Source of the DNA: Candidatus Nanopelagicaceae bacterium
GTDB taxonomy: Bacteria > Actinomycetota > Actinomycetes > Nanopelagicales > Nanopelagicaceae
Direction: 5' to 3'
Assembly (NCBI GenBank): GCA_018883365.1
Contig: VEQF01000003.1
Span: 1-64,000, forward strand
DNA length: 64,000 bases
Positions within the stretch are counted from its first letter, which is position 1; each line of letters starts with the position of its first letter. Both the position numbers and the translations under genes were made by a program. The notes under the pieces were generated by a model that had not been told where the DNA came from, ran no database searches, and saw nothing but the letters and a program-made list of their open reading frames with translations. This document shows positions 36,358 to 45,480 of this stretch, piece by piece.

Positions 36358-36795
36358 TTGTGGCTGCTCTATCTTCACTGGGTGTTTTTACATTTAATTG
36401 TCTGCGCGATTTGGTTCAGTTTTTACGACTTTAGGTATCACCTAATTCGTAATAGAGACCTCAAAGTGGCTCTTATCTGTCTGGCGCCCTTCGTTGAGTT
36501 GAATGGATTAATTCTAGGAATTTCCAATTTCATTCTCTATTTGCTGGTTTTCTTGTTCAGTCGAGGAGCAATTGGGTTCGGGGATGTAAAACTTTCCTTT
36601 ATGCTCGGTATTTACTTAGGAAATAACGGTTTTGATATCAGTAAGCTTTTCTTGGCAAATTTCATAAGTTGGCTTGTAGCTCTAGCTGCCATTGTTCTAT
36701 TTCTATTTTTAGATCGGCAGATGCAACAAGGTCGAATAGCTTTTGCGCCCTTCCTATTTATTGGAACGGGTATAGAGCTAGTTTTTCGACTTTGA
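36358..36795 (+). CDS. Short A24 family prepilin peptidase
   Basis: 145-residue polytopic membrane protein with the two aspartates of type IV prepilin peptidases: one in YDFRYHLIRNR (D24) and one in GFGDVKLSFMLG. It lacks the N-terminal methyltransferase domain of long PilD proteins, like TadV/FppA-type enzymes. It should cleave the leader of type IV pilin-like or competence pseudopilins, but none is encoded here. The start is uncertain: TTG 36358 or GTG 36382; no ATG is in frame nearby. Sitting before aroC is a familiar actinobacterial arrangement. Confidence 0.85.
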   Translation: MWLLYLHWVFLHLIVCAIWFSFYDFRYHLIRNRDLKVALICLAPFVELNGLILGISNFILYLLVFLFSRGAIGFGDVKLSFMLGIYLGNNGFDISKLFLANFISWLVALAAIVLFLFLDRQMQQGRIAFAPFLFIGTGIELVFRL

Positions 36796-36818
36796 AGCGA
36801 GAACGGGGGTAAATCTGC

Positions 36819-36824
36819 GATACT
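36819..36824 (+). promoter_or_regulatory. Predicted -10 box for aroC-aroK-aroB (leaderless)
   Basis: GATACT, then TCGGGC, then ATG at 36831. The first base departs from TANNNT, but the spacing is the standard six. Confidence 0.45.
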
Positions 36825-36830
36825 TCGGGC

Positions 36831-38012
36831 ATGCGTTGGTTAACGGCAGGAGAGTCACATGGGCCAGCTTTGGTGGCTATTTTGGAAGGGATGCCTGCTT
36901 CAGTTGAAGTTACCACCGCAACAATCGATGAAGATCTTCGCCGTCGTAGATTAGGTTTTGGACGAGGCGCCAGGCAGAATTTTGAAGCTGACAAAGTAAC
37001 AATTATTGGTGGCATAAGACATGGGCTTACTCAAGGTGGTCCGGTGGCGATTGAAATCGCAAACTCGGAATGGCCAAAATGGGAGAAGGTAATGTCCGCC
37101 GATCCGGTCCCGGAAAATGAAATCTCAAATCTCGGAAGAAATGCGCCACTAACCAGACCTAGACCTGGACATGCGGATCTTGTCGGAATGCAGAAATATG
37201 ATTTTTCAGATGCTCGCCCAGTTCTTGAGCGTGCATCCGCGCGAGAAACTGCTGCCAGAGTTGCGCTCGGTGCGGTTGCTCGAGCTTATTTATTACAGGT
37301 AGCTGGTATCGAAATTCTAAGCCACGTTGTGTCAATTGGGAAAGTATCACTACCGGATAGTTATGAAATCCCAAATGGAAATCAGAGAAACTCAATAGAT
37401 GCGAATGAAGTTCGATGCGTTGATGAAAAAACATCACAACTTATGATTGATGAGATTAATGATGCTCATGCAAATGGCGATACATTAGGTGGAGTTGTTG
37501 AGGTTGTGGTTCACAATCTTCCACCCGGACTTGGGTCTCATGTTCATTGGGATCGTCGAATAGATGCGCGCCTGGCAGGTGCATTGATGGGAATTCAAGC
37601 AATCAAGGGTGTTGAAATTGGAGATGGTTTTGTCACAGCTACTCGCCGCGGTAGCCAAGCTCATGATGAAATTGAGAGAAACTCGGATGGAAAAATCGTG
37701 CGACGTTCCGGAAGAGCTGGCGGAACTGAAGGCGGCATGACTACTGGAGAAGTTTTACGTGTGAGAGCAGCTATGAAGCCGATATCTACCGTTCCAAAGG
37801 CTCTGGACACTATTGATACTTCAAATGGAGAGCCAGCAAAGGCTATTAACCAAAGATCTGATGTGTGTGCCGTACCCGCTGCAGGAATTGTCGCAGAAGC
37901 AATGGTGGCGCTGGTTTTAGCCGAGGCTTTCGCTGAGAAATTTGGCGGAGATAGCATTGGTGAAGCAAAGCGAAATCTTCAAAGCTACCTCCAAAATATG
38001 TCCATTAAGTAA
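36831..38012 (+). CDS. aroC: Chorismate synthase AroC
   Basis: Last enzyme of the shikimate pathway; it converts EPSP to chorismate with reduced FMN. Signatures: [17 protein letters not shown] at the N-terminus, [29 protein letters not shown], and near the C-terminus [15 protein letters not shown]. 393 residues, full length. Followed 2 bp later by aroK. Confidence 0.98.
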   Translation: MRWLTAGESHGPALVAILEGMPASVEVTTATIDEDLRRRRLGFGRGARQNFEADKVTIIGGIRHGLTQGGPVAIEIANSEWPKWEKVMSADPVPENEISNLGRNAPLTRPRPGHADLVGMQKYDFSDARPVLERASARETAARVALGAVARAYLLQVAGIEILSHVVSIGKVSLPDSYEIPNGNQRNSIDANEVRCVDEKTSQLMIDEINDAHANGDTLGGVVEVVVHNLPPGLGSHVHWDRRIDARLAGALMGIQAIKGVEIGDGFVTATRRGSQAHDEIERNSDGKIVRRSGRAGGTEGGMTTGEVLRVRAAMKPISTVPKALDTIDTSNGEPAKAINQRSDVCAVPAAGIVAEAMVALVLAEAFAEKFGGDSIGEAKRNLQSYLQNMSIK

Positions 38013-38014
38013 AG

Positions 38015-38518
38015 ATGACAACGATAGTTTTAATCGGACCACCGGGGGCTGGTAAATCAACGGTGGGCAAAGCCCTCTCCAAGCGATTAAACCTTAATTT
38101 CATTGATACAGATCAACTGGTCGAAGAAAGATCCGGGAAATCAATCACAGAAATTTTCTTGGATTCAGGTGAAGCCGAATTTAGATTCTTAGAACGAGAG
38201 GTAGTTCTTGAATCGTTGAATAAAACTAATTTGGTAGTTGCACTTGGTGGTGGATCGGTTTTGGATGCCGAAGTTCAATCTCAACTCAGCGGAATGGGAA
38301 ATGTGGTTTTCCTAGATGTTTCGATTTCAAATGCAGCCCCCCGAGTTGGTTTCAACCGAGAGAGACCGTTGCTTTTAGGAAACCCAAGACAGCAATGGTT
38401 GGCCCTGATGGAGAAACGTCGCCCCATATACGAGTCTTTGGCGAAAATTGTTGTTAACACTGATAACAAGAAGGCAAATGAGATAGCAGATTCGCTAGTC
38501 GGGGAGTTTGATAAATAA
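38015..38518 (+). CDS. aroK: Shikimate kinase AroK
   Basis: 167-residue P-loop kinase. Walker A GPPGAGKST, shikimate-binding Asp in FIDTDQLVEERSG, ALGGGSV, and the lid arginine in NRERPLL. Its stop codon overlaps the aroB ATG (TAATG). Confidence 0.97.
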   Translation: MTTIVLIGPPGAGKSTVGKALSKRLNLNFIDTDQLVEERSGKSITEIFLDSGEAEFRFLEREVVLESLNKTNLVVALGGGSVLDAEVQSQLSGMGNVVFLDVSISNAAPRVGFNRERPLLLGNPRQQWLALMEKRRPIYESLAKIVVNTDNKKANEIADSLVGEFDK

Positions 38519-39540
38519 TGTCTATCAAAGTCAAAGCGGAGCGAGAATACGAAGTTAAGTTTGTTTCAAACTTCCAAGCTGAATTGGAGTCGGCAATTCA
38601 CGAACGTGAAGCGGTCCTAATAGCTCCACAAAGTTTGAAACAATATCTGGGTAATTTTCCTCAGCATTGGCACCTGATAACCGTGCCTGAGGGAGAATCG
38701 CAAAAATCAGCGGATGTTTATGTTCAGTTACTAAATCAGCTATCGGATTTATCTCTTGGTAGAGGAGCTGTGATTGTCGGCATCGGGGGCGGTGCGACGA
38801 CTGATCTCGCTGGTTTTCTTGCCGCGACCTACCTTCGAGGGGTCGAATGGATTGCGGTCCCCACTTCACTAGCTGGGATGGTAGATGCATCCATTGGTGG
38901 TAAAACCGGCATTAATCTCGACGCAGGTAAGAATTTAGCAGGGGCTTTTTACTCTCCTAGTCTCGTATTTATTGACCAAACTTTCCTGAGTTCACTAGGT
39001 GAGAAAGATTTGCGGGCGGGTTTAGCGGAGGTAGTTAAGTGCGGGTTTATTTCAGATTCAATAATTCTTGATCTGATCGAGCGAGGCTGGCGGGAAAACC
39101 TTTCAGAATTGATTAGGCGCTCGGCACAGGTTAAAGCGGATGTGGTTTCAAATGATTTCAAGGAATCCTTCACTCGCGAGATTTTGAATTATGGTCATAC
39201 CTTGGGTCATGCCATTGAGAAACATTCGAAATACACACTACGTCACGGTGAGTGTGTATCAATAGGAATGGTTTTCGCTGCCGAAATTTCGGCATCCTTT
39301 TCTGGATTACCCAGCAAAGTTGTCGAAAAACATTATGAAATTTTGAAGTCACTAAAGCTTCCGACCAAATACGACAAGACCGCATGGCCCGATTTATATG
39401 AGTTGATGCAAAGCGATAAGAAGAAAAAAGGCAATTCGCTTCGTTTTGTAACCTTGACTGACCTCGCCAGCCCCACCAGATTAGAAAATGTAGCCCAGGA
39501 TGCGTTGCAAAATATCTATTTAGAGAAAATTGGAGAGTAA
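38518..39540 (+). CDS. aroB: 3-Dehydroquinate synthase AroB
   Basis: 340-residue NAD- and zinc-dependent cyclase acting second in the shikimate pathway. Nucleotide-binding GIGGGATTDLAGFLAATYLRGV and PTSLAGMVDASIGGKTGIN; metal ligands in RAGLAEVVKCG, LNYGHTLGHAIE and RHGECVSIGM. Co-transcribed with aroK and probably aroQ. Confidence 0.98.
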   Translation: MSIKVKAEREYEVKFVSNFQAELESAIHEREAVLIAPQSLKQYLGNFPQHWHLITVPEGESQKSADVYVQLLNQLSDLSLGRGAVIVGIGGGATTDLAGFLAATYLRGVEWIAVPTSLAGMVDASIGGKTGINLDAGKNLAGAFYSPSLVFIDQTFLSSLGEKDLRAGLAEVVKCGFISDSIILDLIERGWRENLSELIRRSAQVKADVVSNDFKESFTREILNYGHTLGHAIEKHSKYTLRHGECVSIGMVFAAEISASFSGLPSKVVEKHYEILKSLKLPTKYDKTAWPDLYELMQSDKKKKGNSLRFVTLTDLASPTRLENVAQDALQNIYLEKIGE

Positions 39541-39543
39541 ATT
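39538..39543 (+). promoter_or_regulatory. Possible -10 box for aroQ
   Basis: TAAATT overlaps the aroB stop codon and lies six bases before ATG at 39550. A GGAGAG stretch just upstream could instead act as a distant Shine-Dalgarno, so the call is weak. Confidence 0.3.
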
Positions 39544-39549
39544 AACCCT

Positions 39550-39984
39550 ATGAAAATTTTGGTTTTGAATGGCCCAAATTTAAATCGACTTGATTTAAGA
39601 GAAAAAAGCTATTACGGCGATGTCACTTATAGCGACATAAGCAATGCAATCACCAGCCATGCTTCGAAATTGGGTCTTGAGGTAGATATTCGGCAAAGCA
39701 ATGATGAAGCAGAACTCATTTTCTGGTTGCATGAAGCTGCAGATCAAAAGTTGCCAGTTATATTCAATCCCGCCGCATTCACTCACTACTCTTATGCGAT
39801 CAGAGACGCGGTTGTCATGTTGAAGGCTCCCAGTATTGAGGTGCATTTATCCAACCCGCTATCGAGAGAAGAGTTTCGGCACACCTCAGTAATATCGGGA
39901 GTAGTCAACGGGACTATTGCTGGTTTTGGAGTTAATTCCTACTTGCTAGCCCTTCAGGCAATGTCCGACCTTGTGACGGATTAG
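39550..39984 (+). CDS. aroQ: Type II 3-dehydroquinate dehydratase AroQ
   Basis: 144-residue dodecameric dehydroquinase. Signatures: [19 protein letters not shown] at the start, [36 protein letters not shown], and [11 protein letters not shown] near the end, containing the Tyr/Arg lid and active-site His residues. With aroB, aroE, aroK and aroC here, much of the shikimate pathway is in this window; aroA and the DAHP synthase gene lie elsewhere. Confidence 0.97.
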   Translation: MKILVLNGPNLNRLDLREKSYYGDVTYSDISNAITSHASKLGLEVDIRQSNDEAELIFWLHEAADQKLPVIFNPAAFTHYSYAIRDAVVMLKAPSIEVHLSNPLSREEFRHTSVISGVVNGTIAGFGVNSYLLALQAMSDLVTD

Positions 39985-40005
39985 TAAGAAAACACTCTCT
40001 ACCGG

Positions 40006-40011
40006 TAATCT
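40006..40011 (+). promoter_or_regulatory. Predicted -10 box for efp-nusB
   Basis: TAATCT eight bases before ATG at 40020. No Shine-Dalgarno is visible, so a leaderless or nearly leaderless transcript is likely. Confidence 0.45.
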
Positions 40012-40019
40012 TCGCGCTC

Positions 40020-40580
40020 ATGGCTACTACAAATGATCTCAAAAATGGCATGACCCTCGATATCGAAGGTCAACTTTGGAATGTTGTTGATTTTCAACAT
40101 GTAAAACCAGGCAAAGGTCCAGCTTTCGTAAGAACTAAATTAAAGAATGTTCTCTCTGGAAAAGTTGTTGAGAAGACCTTTAATGCTGGGGTCAAGGTTG
40201 ACGTAGCTATTTTGGAAAAAAGAGACATGCAGTTCCTGTATAAAGATGCGACCGGTTTTGTATTTATGGATTCATCTACCTATGATCAAATCTCAATTGC
40301 GCCTGAAACGGTCGGCGAAGCGGCGAACTATATGCTCGAGAATACCGATGCAATTGTTGCGATTCACGAAGGCAATCCTCTATACGTTGAGCTTCCAGCA
40401 AATGTTCCGCTGAAGATCACTTACACCGAACCAGGATTGCAAGGAGACAGATCATCCGCAGGTTCAAAGCCGGCCACTTTGGAGACTGGCATCAATATTC
40501 AAGTCCCTCTATTCATAAAGCAGGATGAAGTTGTTCTAGTAGATACTCGTACTGGCGAATACCTAGGGCGCGCAAACTAA
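40020..40580 (+). CDS. efp: Translation elongation factor P
   Basis: 186-residue three-domain factor that relieves ribosome stalling at proline runs. The N-terminal KOW-like domain has [19 protein letters not shown], where a basic residue sits at the tip loop; two OB domains follow. The C-terminus has the EFP signature ([23 protein letters not shown]). The next gene, nusB, begins immediately after the stop codon. Confidence 0.98.
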   Translation: MATTNDLKNGMTLDIEGQLWNVVDFQHVKPGKGPAFVRTKLKNVLSGKVVEKTFNAGVKVDVAILEKRDMQFLYKDATGFVFMDSSTYDQISIAPETVGEAANYMLENTDAIVAIHEGNPLYVELPANVPLKITYTEPGLQGDRSSAGSKPATLETGINIQVPLFIKQDEVVLVDTRTGEYLGRAN

Positions 40581-40991
40581 GTGAGCGCTCGCTCGAAGGC
40601 CCGAAAAGCGGCGCTTGATCTCCTTTATGAGGGCGATATTCGTAAGACTTCGCCAATTAGCATTTTGAATCAAAGAAGCGGTGATCTTGAATTCGTCATT
40701 CGTGACTTCACCAAAGAGTTAGTTCAAGGAGTCGATGAAAATCGTAGAAAGATTGATGAGCTAATCACGACCTATTCTCAAGGTTGGGACATGGATCGCA
40801 TGCCAGTAATTGATAGAAATATTTTGCGTCTAGCTATCTACGAAATTCTATGGTCAAAGGATGTTCCACCAGCGGTGGCAATTGATGAGGCGATTGAATT
40901 GGCTCAAACCTTGTCCACTGATGACTCAAGTAAGTACATCAACGGCGTGCTGAGCAAGATCATTGAAATTAAAGCAGATCTAGTTTTTTAG
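40581..40991 (+). CDS. nusB: Transcription antitermination factor NusB
   Basis: 136-residue all-helical RNA-binding protein that works with NusE in rRNA antitermination. N-terminal ARSKARKAALDLLYEGDIR and C-terminal VPPAVAIDEAIELAQTLSTDDSSKYINGVLS are diagnostic. GTG start directly after efp. The last 12 bp overlap bldD tail to tail. Confidence 0.96.
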   Translation: MSARSKARKAALDLLYEGDIRKTSPISILNQRSGDLEFVIRDFTKELVQGVDENRRKIDELITTYSQGWDMDRMPVIDRNILRLAIYEILWSKDVPPAVAIDEAIELAQTLSTDDSSKYINGVLSKIIEIKADLVF

Positions 40992-41468
40992 TATCAGCCC
41001 TCTAAGAACTAAAGCTTGCTTCAGATCTGGCTCCGATTTCTGTGTCAATAGAGCGAGCAGTTCGATGTCTGAACGTCGGATTGATAAGAGTTCGCCATTC
41101 CAGTCATCACGTTTAATCGCAAGATTTTGCAAGAAGCTATGAACATTATTCACGATTGAGTCGGGATGAGAGTTAAAAGCTCGGATTCGCCGCAAATCAA
41201 ACCGCCAAACTTCGTTAGGTCTAGGAGTTGTCGAAATGGAAGTGTTGATTTCAGAGGCATTAGCAAATAACTGGGGTAGAGGAACTCCATAGAAATCACA
41301 GAGCTCTTCTGCTTTTTTGATGCTCAGAGAGCGGGTTCCGCGTTCGTAGGAGCCCACTACGACCGCCTTCCATCTGCCTTTTGATTTGATTTCGACCTGT
41401 TTTAAGGTCAGACCCTGCTGGACTCTTATCTGTCGCAAGCGGGCTGAGATTTTTGGCGGTGTAGACAT
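40980..41468 (-). CDS. bldD: BldD-like transcriptional regulator (XRE HTH plus c-di-GMP-type domain)
   Basis: 162 residues: an N-terminal helix-turn-helix (about residues 8-65, LRQIRVQQGLTLKQVEIKSKGRWKAVVVGSYERG) and a C-terminal domain. Streptomyces BldD binds c-di-GMP through RGD-x8-RxxD. Here residues 120-134 read RDD-x8-RRSD with the same spacing, so only the glycine is replaced. The location between nusB and pyrR matches bldD of Streptomyces. ATG 41468 is preceded by TAGCCT-N6. In streptomycetes it represses development; this lineage presumably does not sporulate, so the targets are unknown. Confidence 0.9.
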   Translation of the reverse strand: MSTPPKISARLRQIRVQQGLTLKQVEIKSKGRWKAVVVGSYERGTRSLSIKKAEELCDFYGVPLPQLFANASEINTSISTTPRPNEVWRFDLRRIRAFNSHPDSIVNNVHSFLQNLAIKRDDWNGELLSIRRSDIELLALLTQKSEPDLKQALVLRGLILKN

Positions 41469-41474
41469 GTGGGC

Positions 41475-41480
41475 AGGCTA
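41475..41480 (-). promoter_or_regulatory. Predicted -10 box for bldD (leaderless)
   Basis: TAGCCT on the minus strand, then GCCCAC, then ATG at 41468. The same hexamer and spacing as before relA. Confidence 0.55.
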
Positions 41481-41548
41481 ATCTGCAATAAAAGTCTCAT
41501 GATCCGATATCCACAAGAGCCCATCCATGATCAACCTGAAACAAATGC

Positions 41549-41554
41549 TAGGGT
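41549..41554 (+). promoter_or_regulatory. Predicted -10 box for the pyr operon
   Basis: TAGGGT preceded by TGC (an extended -10 feature). A transcript starting near 41561 would have a leader of about 40 bases containing the PyrR-binding motif. Confidence 0.4.
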
Positions 41555-41572
41555 TGGCCAACCTTTAACGAT

Positions 41573-41596
41573 CCGTCCTGTGAGGCGGCGAAGGAG
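41573..41596 (+). promoter_or_regulatory. PyrR-binding RNA hairpin adjoining the pyrR ribosome-binding site
   Basis: The leader reads UCCUGUGAGGC at 41576-41586, an exact match to the core UCCNGNGAGGY of the PyrR-binding loop consensus. Flanking CCG (41573-41575) and CGG (41586-41588) close a stem. The Shine-Dalgarno AAGGAG (41591-41596) follows after two bases, so bound PyrR would probably block ribosome entry. No terminator/antiterminator pair is visible. This fits the translational repression by PyrR known in mycobacteria rather than Bacillus-type attenuation. Confidence 0.75.
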
Positions 41597-41601
41597 TTTA
41601 A

Positions 41602-42135
41602 ATGAGCGTTGTCTTAAATGGCGCGGAAATAGCGCGGGCGTTAAAACGCATTTCTCATGAAATCTTAGAGCGCAACCATGGCTCATCCGATTTGATCCTA
41701 CTTGGGATTCCGACAAGAGGCGTGGCCATCGCCGAGCAAATAGCTAGCGATATTAGCGGTATTGAAAATTCCGAAATCGAATGCGGCACCTTAGACATAA
41801 CTATGTATCGTGATGATTTGCGACTAAAACCACCGCGAAATCTTTTTCCAACTCGGATACCAGCCTCTGGCATAGATGGAAAGAATGTGGTTTTAGTAGA
41901 TGATGTTCTTTATTCCGGTCGAACGATCCGAGCGGCGTTGGATGCATTAAATGAAATCGGTCGCCCACGCACCGTGCAGTTGGCTGTTCTAATTGATCGC
42001 GGGCATCGTGAATTACCTATCCGCGCTGACTATGTTGGAAAGAACATTCCAACCTCGAAAAATGAGAACGTAAAGGTTCATATTTCGTCAGTCGATGGGA
42101 TCGATGAAGTGACAATTGAGAGCGATTTGAAATGA
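41602..42135 (+). CDS. pyrR: Pyrimidine operon regulator/uracil phosphoribosyltransferase PyrR
   Basis: 177-residue RNA-binding regulator with uracil phosphoribosyltransferase fold. The PRPP motif [21 protein letters not shown] is intact, and [14 protein letters not shown] and [22 protein letters not shown] are characteristic. UMP-bound PyrR should bind the hairpin just upstream of its own start. First gene of an eight-gene UMP operon; overlaps pyrB by four bases. Confidence 0.97.
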   Translation: MSVVLNGAEIARALKRISHEILERNHGSSDLILLGIPTRGVAIAEQIASDISGIENSEIECGTLDITMYRDDLRLKPPRNLFPTRIPASGIDGKNVVLVDDVLYSGRTIRAALDALNEIGRPRTVQLAVLIDRGHRELPIRADYVGKNIPTSKNENVKVHISSVDGIDEVTIESDLK

Positions 42136-43097
42136 AGAATCTTCTTTCAATCGATGATTTAACCAAAGCAGAAGCCATCGAGATACTTGATACCGCAGTT
42201 ACTTTATCGAATCTATCAGAAACGGGCGTTAAGAAGTTTCCTACACTTCGTGGTCGAACCGTAGTGAATCTTTTCTTTGAAGATTCGACGAGAACCCGAA
42301 TTTCTTTTGAAGCTGCAGCTAAACGTTTATCAGCTGATGTGATTAATTTTTCTGCAAAGGGATCAAGTTTAAGCAAGGGTGAGAGTTTGAAAGATACCGC
42401 CATGACCTTGCAGGCCATGGGAGCTGATGCGGTGATCATCAGACACAACTCCTCTGGAGCGGCGCACCGTTTGGCTAGTCAAAAATGGATCGATGGTGCA
42501 GTTATCAATGCCGGCGATGGAACGCGAGAGCACCCAACACAAGCTTTGCTTGATGCCTTCACAATTCGAAGAAATTTGAAGAATGATCAGGGTGATTTAA
42601 AGGGATTGAAAGTTGGAATTGTTGGGGACATTCTTCACTCTCGAGTCGCGAGATCCAATGTTCTATTGCTAAGCAAACTCGGCGCCGAGGTTGTATTGAT
42701 TGCGCCTCCTACGTTACTTCCAGTCGGAGTTGATAGCTGGGGGACATCTGTTAGCTACTCCTTCGATGAAGTAATTGGAGATTGTGACGCGGTAATGATG
42801 CTGAGAGTTCAAAAGGAACGGATGGAGGATCTCTTTTTCCCAACCGAGCGTGAATACTCCCGAGCTTTTGGTTTAACTAAGGATCGAATTGCCATGATGA
42901 AGGAATCAGCAATCGTTATGCATCCTGGCCCCATGAATCGCGGACTAGAGATTAGCGCGGATAGTGCGGAGTCTAATAAATCTGTAATCGTAGAACAGGT
43001 TGCAAATGGTGTTAGCGTGAGGATGGCGGTTCTTTATCTTCTTATTGGTGGGGCAACCACACGTGATTTGGAAACACATCTGGGGGAGAACAAATGA
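42132..43097 (+). CDS. pyrB: Aspartate carbamoyltransferase catalytic chain PyrB
   Basis: 321-residue ATCase catalytic chain, forming carbamoyl aspartate. The carbamoyl-phosphate site is [12 protein letters not shown], the 80s-loop equivalent is [13 protein letters not shown], and the aspartate site includes MMLRVQKER and [12 protein letters not shown]. No regulatory chain (PyrI) gene is present. Overlaps both neighbours by four bases. Confidence 0.98.
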   Translation: MKNLLSIDDLTKAEAIEILDTAVTLSNLSETGVKKFPTLRGRTVVNLFFEDSTRTRISFEAAAKRLSADVINFSAKGSSLSKGESLKDTAMTLQAMGADAVIIRHNSSGAAHRLASQKWIDGAVINAGDGTREHPTQALLDAFTIRRNLKNDQGDLKGLKVGIVGDILHSRVARSNVLLLSKLGAEVVLIAPPTLLPVGVDSWGTSVSYSFDEVIGDCDAVMMLRVQKERMEDLFFPTEREYSRAFGLTKDRIAMMKESAIVMHPGPMNRGLEISADSAESNKSVIVEQVANGVSVRMAVLYLLIGGATTRDLETHLGENK

Positions 43098-44365
43098 ATA
43101 CCTGGCAGATAAAAAACCTCTTTGATGTTCATGGCAAAGAAACTGAACTCAATGTCGAAGCTGGTTTATTTGTTGACCAATTTTCGCAAGACGCTCAACC
43201 TCAAACGATAGATGCTCGAGGTTTAACAGTTATTCCCGGCTTGGTAGATCTTCACACCCATTTACGGGAGCCGGGGCGAGAGGATGCGGAGACCGTATTA
43301 ACAGGCGCGCAAGCCGCAGTGGCCGGTGGTTACACCGCAATATCGGCGATGCCCAACACGCTACCTGTTGCTGATACTGCGGGGGTTGTGGAGCAGGTTT
43401 ATCGCTTGGGCAAGCTGCACCAGCTTTGCGATGTTTATCCAATTGGTGCGGTCACTGTCGGACAAAAAGGTGAACAATTAGCAGAGTTAACCGCGATGAA
43501 TCAATCAGAGGCTAAAGTCAGAATTTTTAGCGATGATGGTCATTGTGTAGCCGATCCATTAGTCATGCGTCGTGCCTTGGAGTACGTAAAGTTGTTTGAT
43601 GGCGTTATTGCACAGCATGCGCAAGATCCGCGTTTGACAGAAAATGCACAGATGAACGAAGGTGAAGTTTCTAGCAAATTAGGTTTGAAAGGCTGGCCAG
43701 CGGTAGCTGAGGAAGCCATTATCGCCCGAGACATTTTGTTGACTGAGCATGTTGGAAGTCGTCTACATGTTTGTCATCTAACAACTGCTGGTGGAGTAGA
43801 GCTAATAAGAGATGCTAAGAAAAAAGGGTTGAATGTTACTGCGGAGGTTACACCGCATCATTTACTACTGACTGATGAATTAGCTGGCAGTTTTGATCCA
43901 GTTTATAAAGTTAATCCACCGCTAAGAACGAATAAGGATGTAGCTGCATTGCGAGCAGGCTTGGCGGATGGAACGATCGATATTGTTGCAACCGATCACG
44001 CTCCGCACCCGCAGGAATCTAAAGATTGCGAATGGTCAGCTGCGGCATTCGGCATGCTAGGACTTGAGACCGCATTTTCTATTTGTTACATGACTATGGT
44101 TAAAAACGAATTAATGAGTTTGTCTGAATTGGTTGATCGCATGGCTTTACGTCCAGCCCAAATTGCCAGGTATGAGAATCAAGGTGAGATTAGAACTGGA
44201 AACAGGGCGAATTTTGCGCTTGTTGATTTGAACTCATCCTGGACAGTCGAGCCGGAACAGCTCAAATCGAAGAGCAAAAACACACCTTTTGCCGGCATGG
44301 AGTTGCCCGCCGTTATTGAAAAGACCTTCCATAATGGCGCACTGGTCTTTGATAGGAGGGGATAG
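43094..44365 (+). CDS. pyrC: Dihydroorotase PyrC
   Basis: 423-residue zinc amidohydrolase that cyclises carbamoyl aspartate. Metal-binding [10 protein letters not shown] near residue 54, later histidines in HAQDPRL and [10 protein letters not shown], and the catalytic Asp in VATDHAPH. The length and motifs place it in the longer type I class common in Gram-positives. Stop overlaps the carA GTG start. Confidence 0.98.
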   Translation: MNTWQIKNLFDVHGKETELNVEAGLFVDQFSQDAQPQTIDARGLTVIPGLVDLHTHLREPGREDAETVLTGAQAAVAGGYTAISAMPNTLPVADTAGVVEQVYRLGKLHQLCDVYPIGAVTVGQKGEQLAELTAMNQSEAKVRIFSDDGHCVADPLVMRRALEYVKLFDGVIAQHAQDPRLTENAQMNEGEVSSKLGLKGWPAVAEEAIIARDILLTEHVGSRLHVCHLTTAGGVELIRDAKKKGLNVTAEVTPHHLLLTDELAGSFDPVYKVNPPLRTNKDVAALRAGLADGTIDIVATDHAPHPQESKDCEWSAAAFGMLGLETAFSICYMTMVKNELMSLSELVDRMALRPAQIARYENQGEIRTGNRANFALVDLNSSWTVEPEQLKSKSKNTPFAGMELPAVIEKTFHNGALVFDRRG

Positions 44366-45480
44366 TGGCTAACGCTTTTCTTGTCCTTGATGATGGCCGA
44401 ATTTTCGAGGGTGAATCCTGGGCGTGCGAAGGAGAGAGCTTTGGTGAAGCTGTCTTTTCTACCGGCATGACCGGGTATCAAGAAACGCTCACTGATCCTT
44501 CATATTACAAACAGATCGTAGTTATGACCGCACCACATATCGGAAACACCGGAATGAATACCTCTGATGAAGAATCCCGAAAGATCTGGGTGAGCGGATT
44601 TGTGGTTAGAAATCCTTCTCCGGTTGTTTCAAATTGGCGGGCCGAACGTTCCTTAGAAGATGACTTGGTTAAAAATGGAGTTGTTGGGATTCGTGGCGTG
44701 GACACCAGAGCGCTCACCTTGCATTTGAGGGATAGAGGCGCGATGCGCATGGGGATATTTTCCAATTCCTCTTTAAGCCAGGATCAAATGCTAGAACGGG
44801 TACGAAACAGCTCCGAAATGAACGGTGCTTATTTAGTTGATGATGTGACTACTGACCATCCTTATATTTTGCCGGCGAGCCAAGAGCTGAGATTCAAAGT
44901 TGCTGCGCTTGATCTTGGCATTAAAGCGGCCACACCACGCAATATGGCGGCGCGCGGAATTGAAGTACACACGGTTCCGTCGAGTACTTCGTATAGCGAT
45001 TTAAAGTCGATGGGGTATGACGGGTTATTTCTATCAAACGGACCAGGTGATCCATCAACCATGGACAGCGTCGTTGCTTTGGTGAAATCAGCTCTGAACG
45101 ATGAGTTACCGATCTTTGGAATTTGCTTTGGTCATCAGATTCTGGGAAGAGCGCTTGGACTTTCAACTTATAAATTACGTTTTGGTCATCGCGGTATTAA
45201 TCAACCAGTGATGAATAAGTTTAAAAATAGAGTGGAGATCACCGCACAAAATCATGGATTTGCGGTGCAAGCACCAACTGAAGGTGAATTTTCAACACCT
45301 TACGGTCCGGGGGTAGTTACACATATCTGCCTTAATGATGGAGTTGTGGAAGGTTTGAAACTGGTTGGCAAACCAGCCTTTTCGGTTCAATACCATCCGG
45401 AAGCCGCCGCCGGACCGCATGATGCCAATTACCTCTTTGATGATTTTGTAGAAATGTTGGAGAAGCATGCCAAGAGATAA
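44365..45480 (+). CDS. carA: Carbamoyl-phosphate synthase small subunit CarA
   Basis: 371-residue glutaminase subunit. N-terminal domain with [22 protein letters not shown]-terminal class I amidotransferase with nucleophile Cys in [15 protein letters not shown] and the His/Glu pair in QYHPEAA. GTG start. It overlaps carB by 14 bp. Confidence 0.98.
   Translation: MANAFLVLDDGRIFEGESWACEGESFGEAVFSTGMTGYQETLTDPSYYKQIVVMTAPHIGNTGMNTSDEESRKIWVSGFVVRNPSPVVSNWRAERSLEDDLVKNGVVGIRGVDTRALTLHLRDRGAMRMGIFSNSSLSQDQMLERVRNSSEMNGAYLVDDVTTDHPYILPASQELRFKVAALDLGIKAATPRNMAARGIEVHTVPSSTSYSDLKSMGYDGLFLSNGPGDPSTMDSVVALVKSALNDELPIFGICFGHQILGRALGLSTYKLRFGHRGINQPVMNKFKNRVEITAQNHGFAVQAPTEGEFSTPYGPGVVTHICLNDGVVEGLKLVGKPAFSVQYHPEAAAGPHDANYLFDDFVEMLEKHAKR

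Noticed and set aside
41469-41660. 63-codon plus-strand frame across the pyr leader
   Set aside because: It covers the bldD promoter, the PyrR hairpin and the start of pyrR in another frame; the regulatory signals explain the sequence better.
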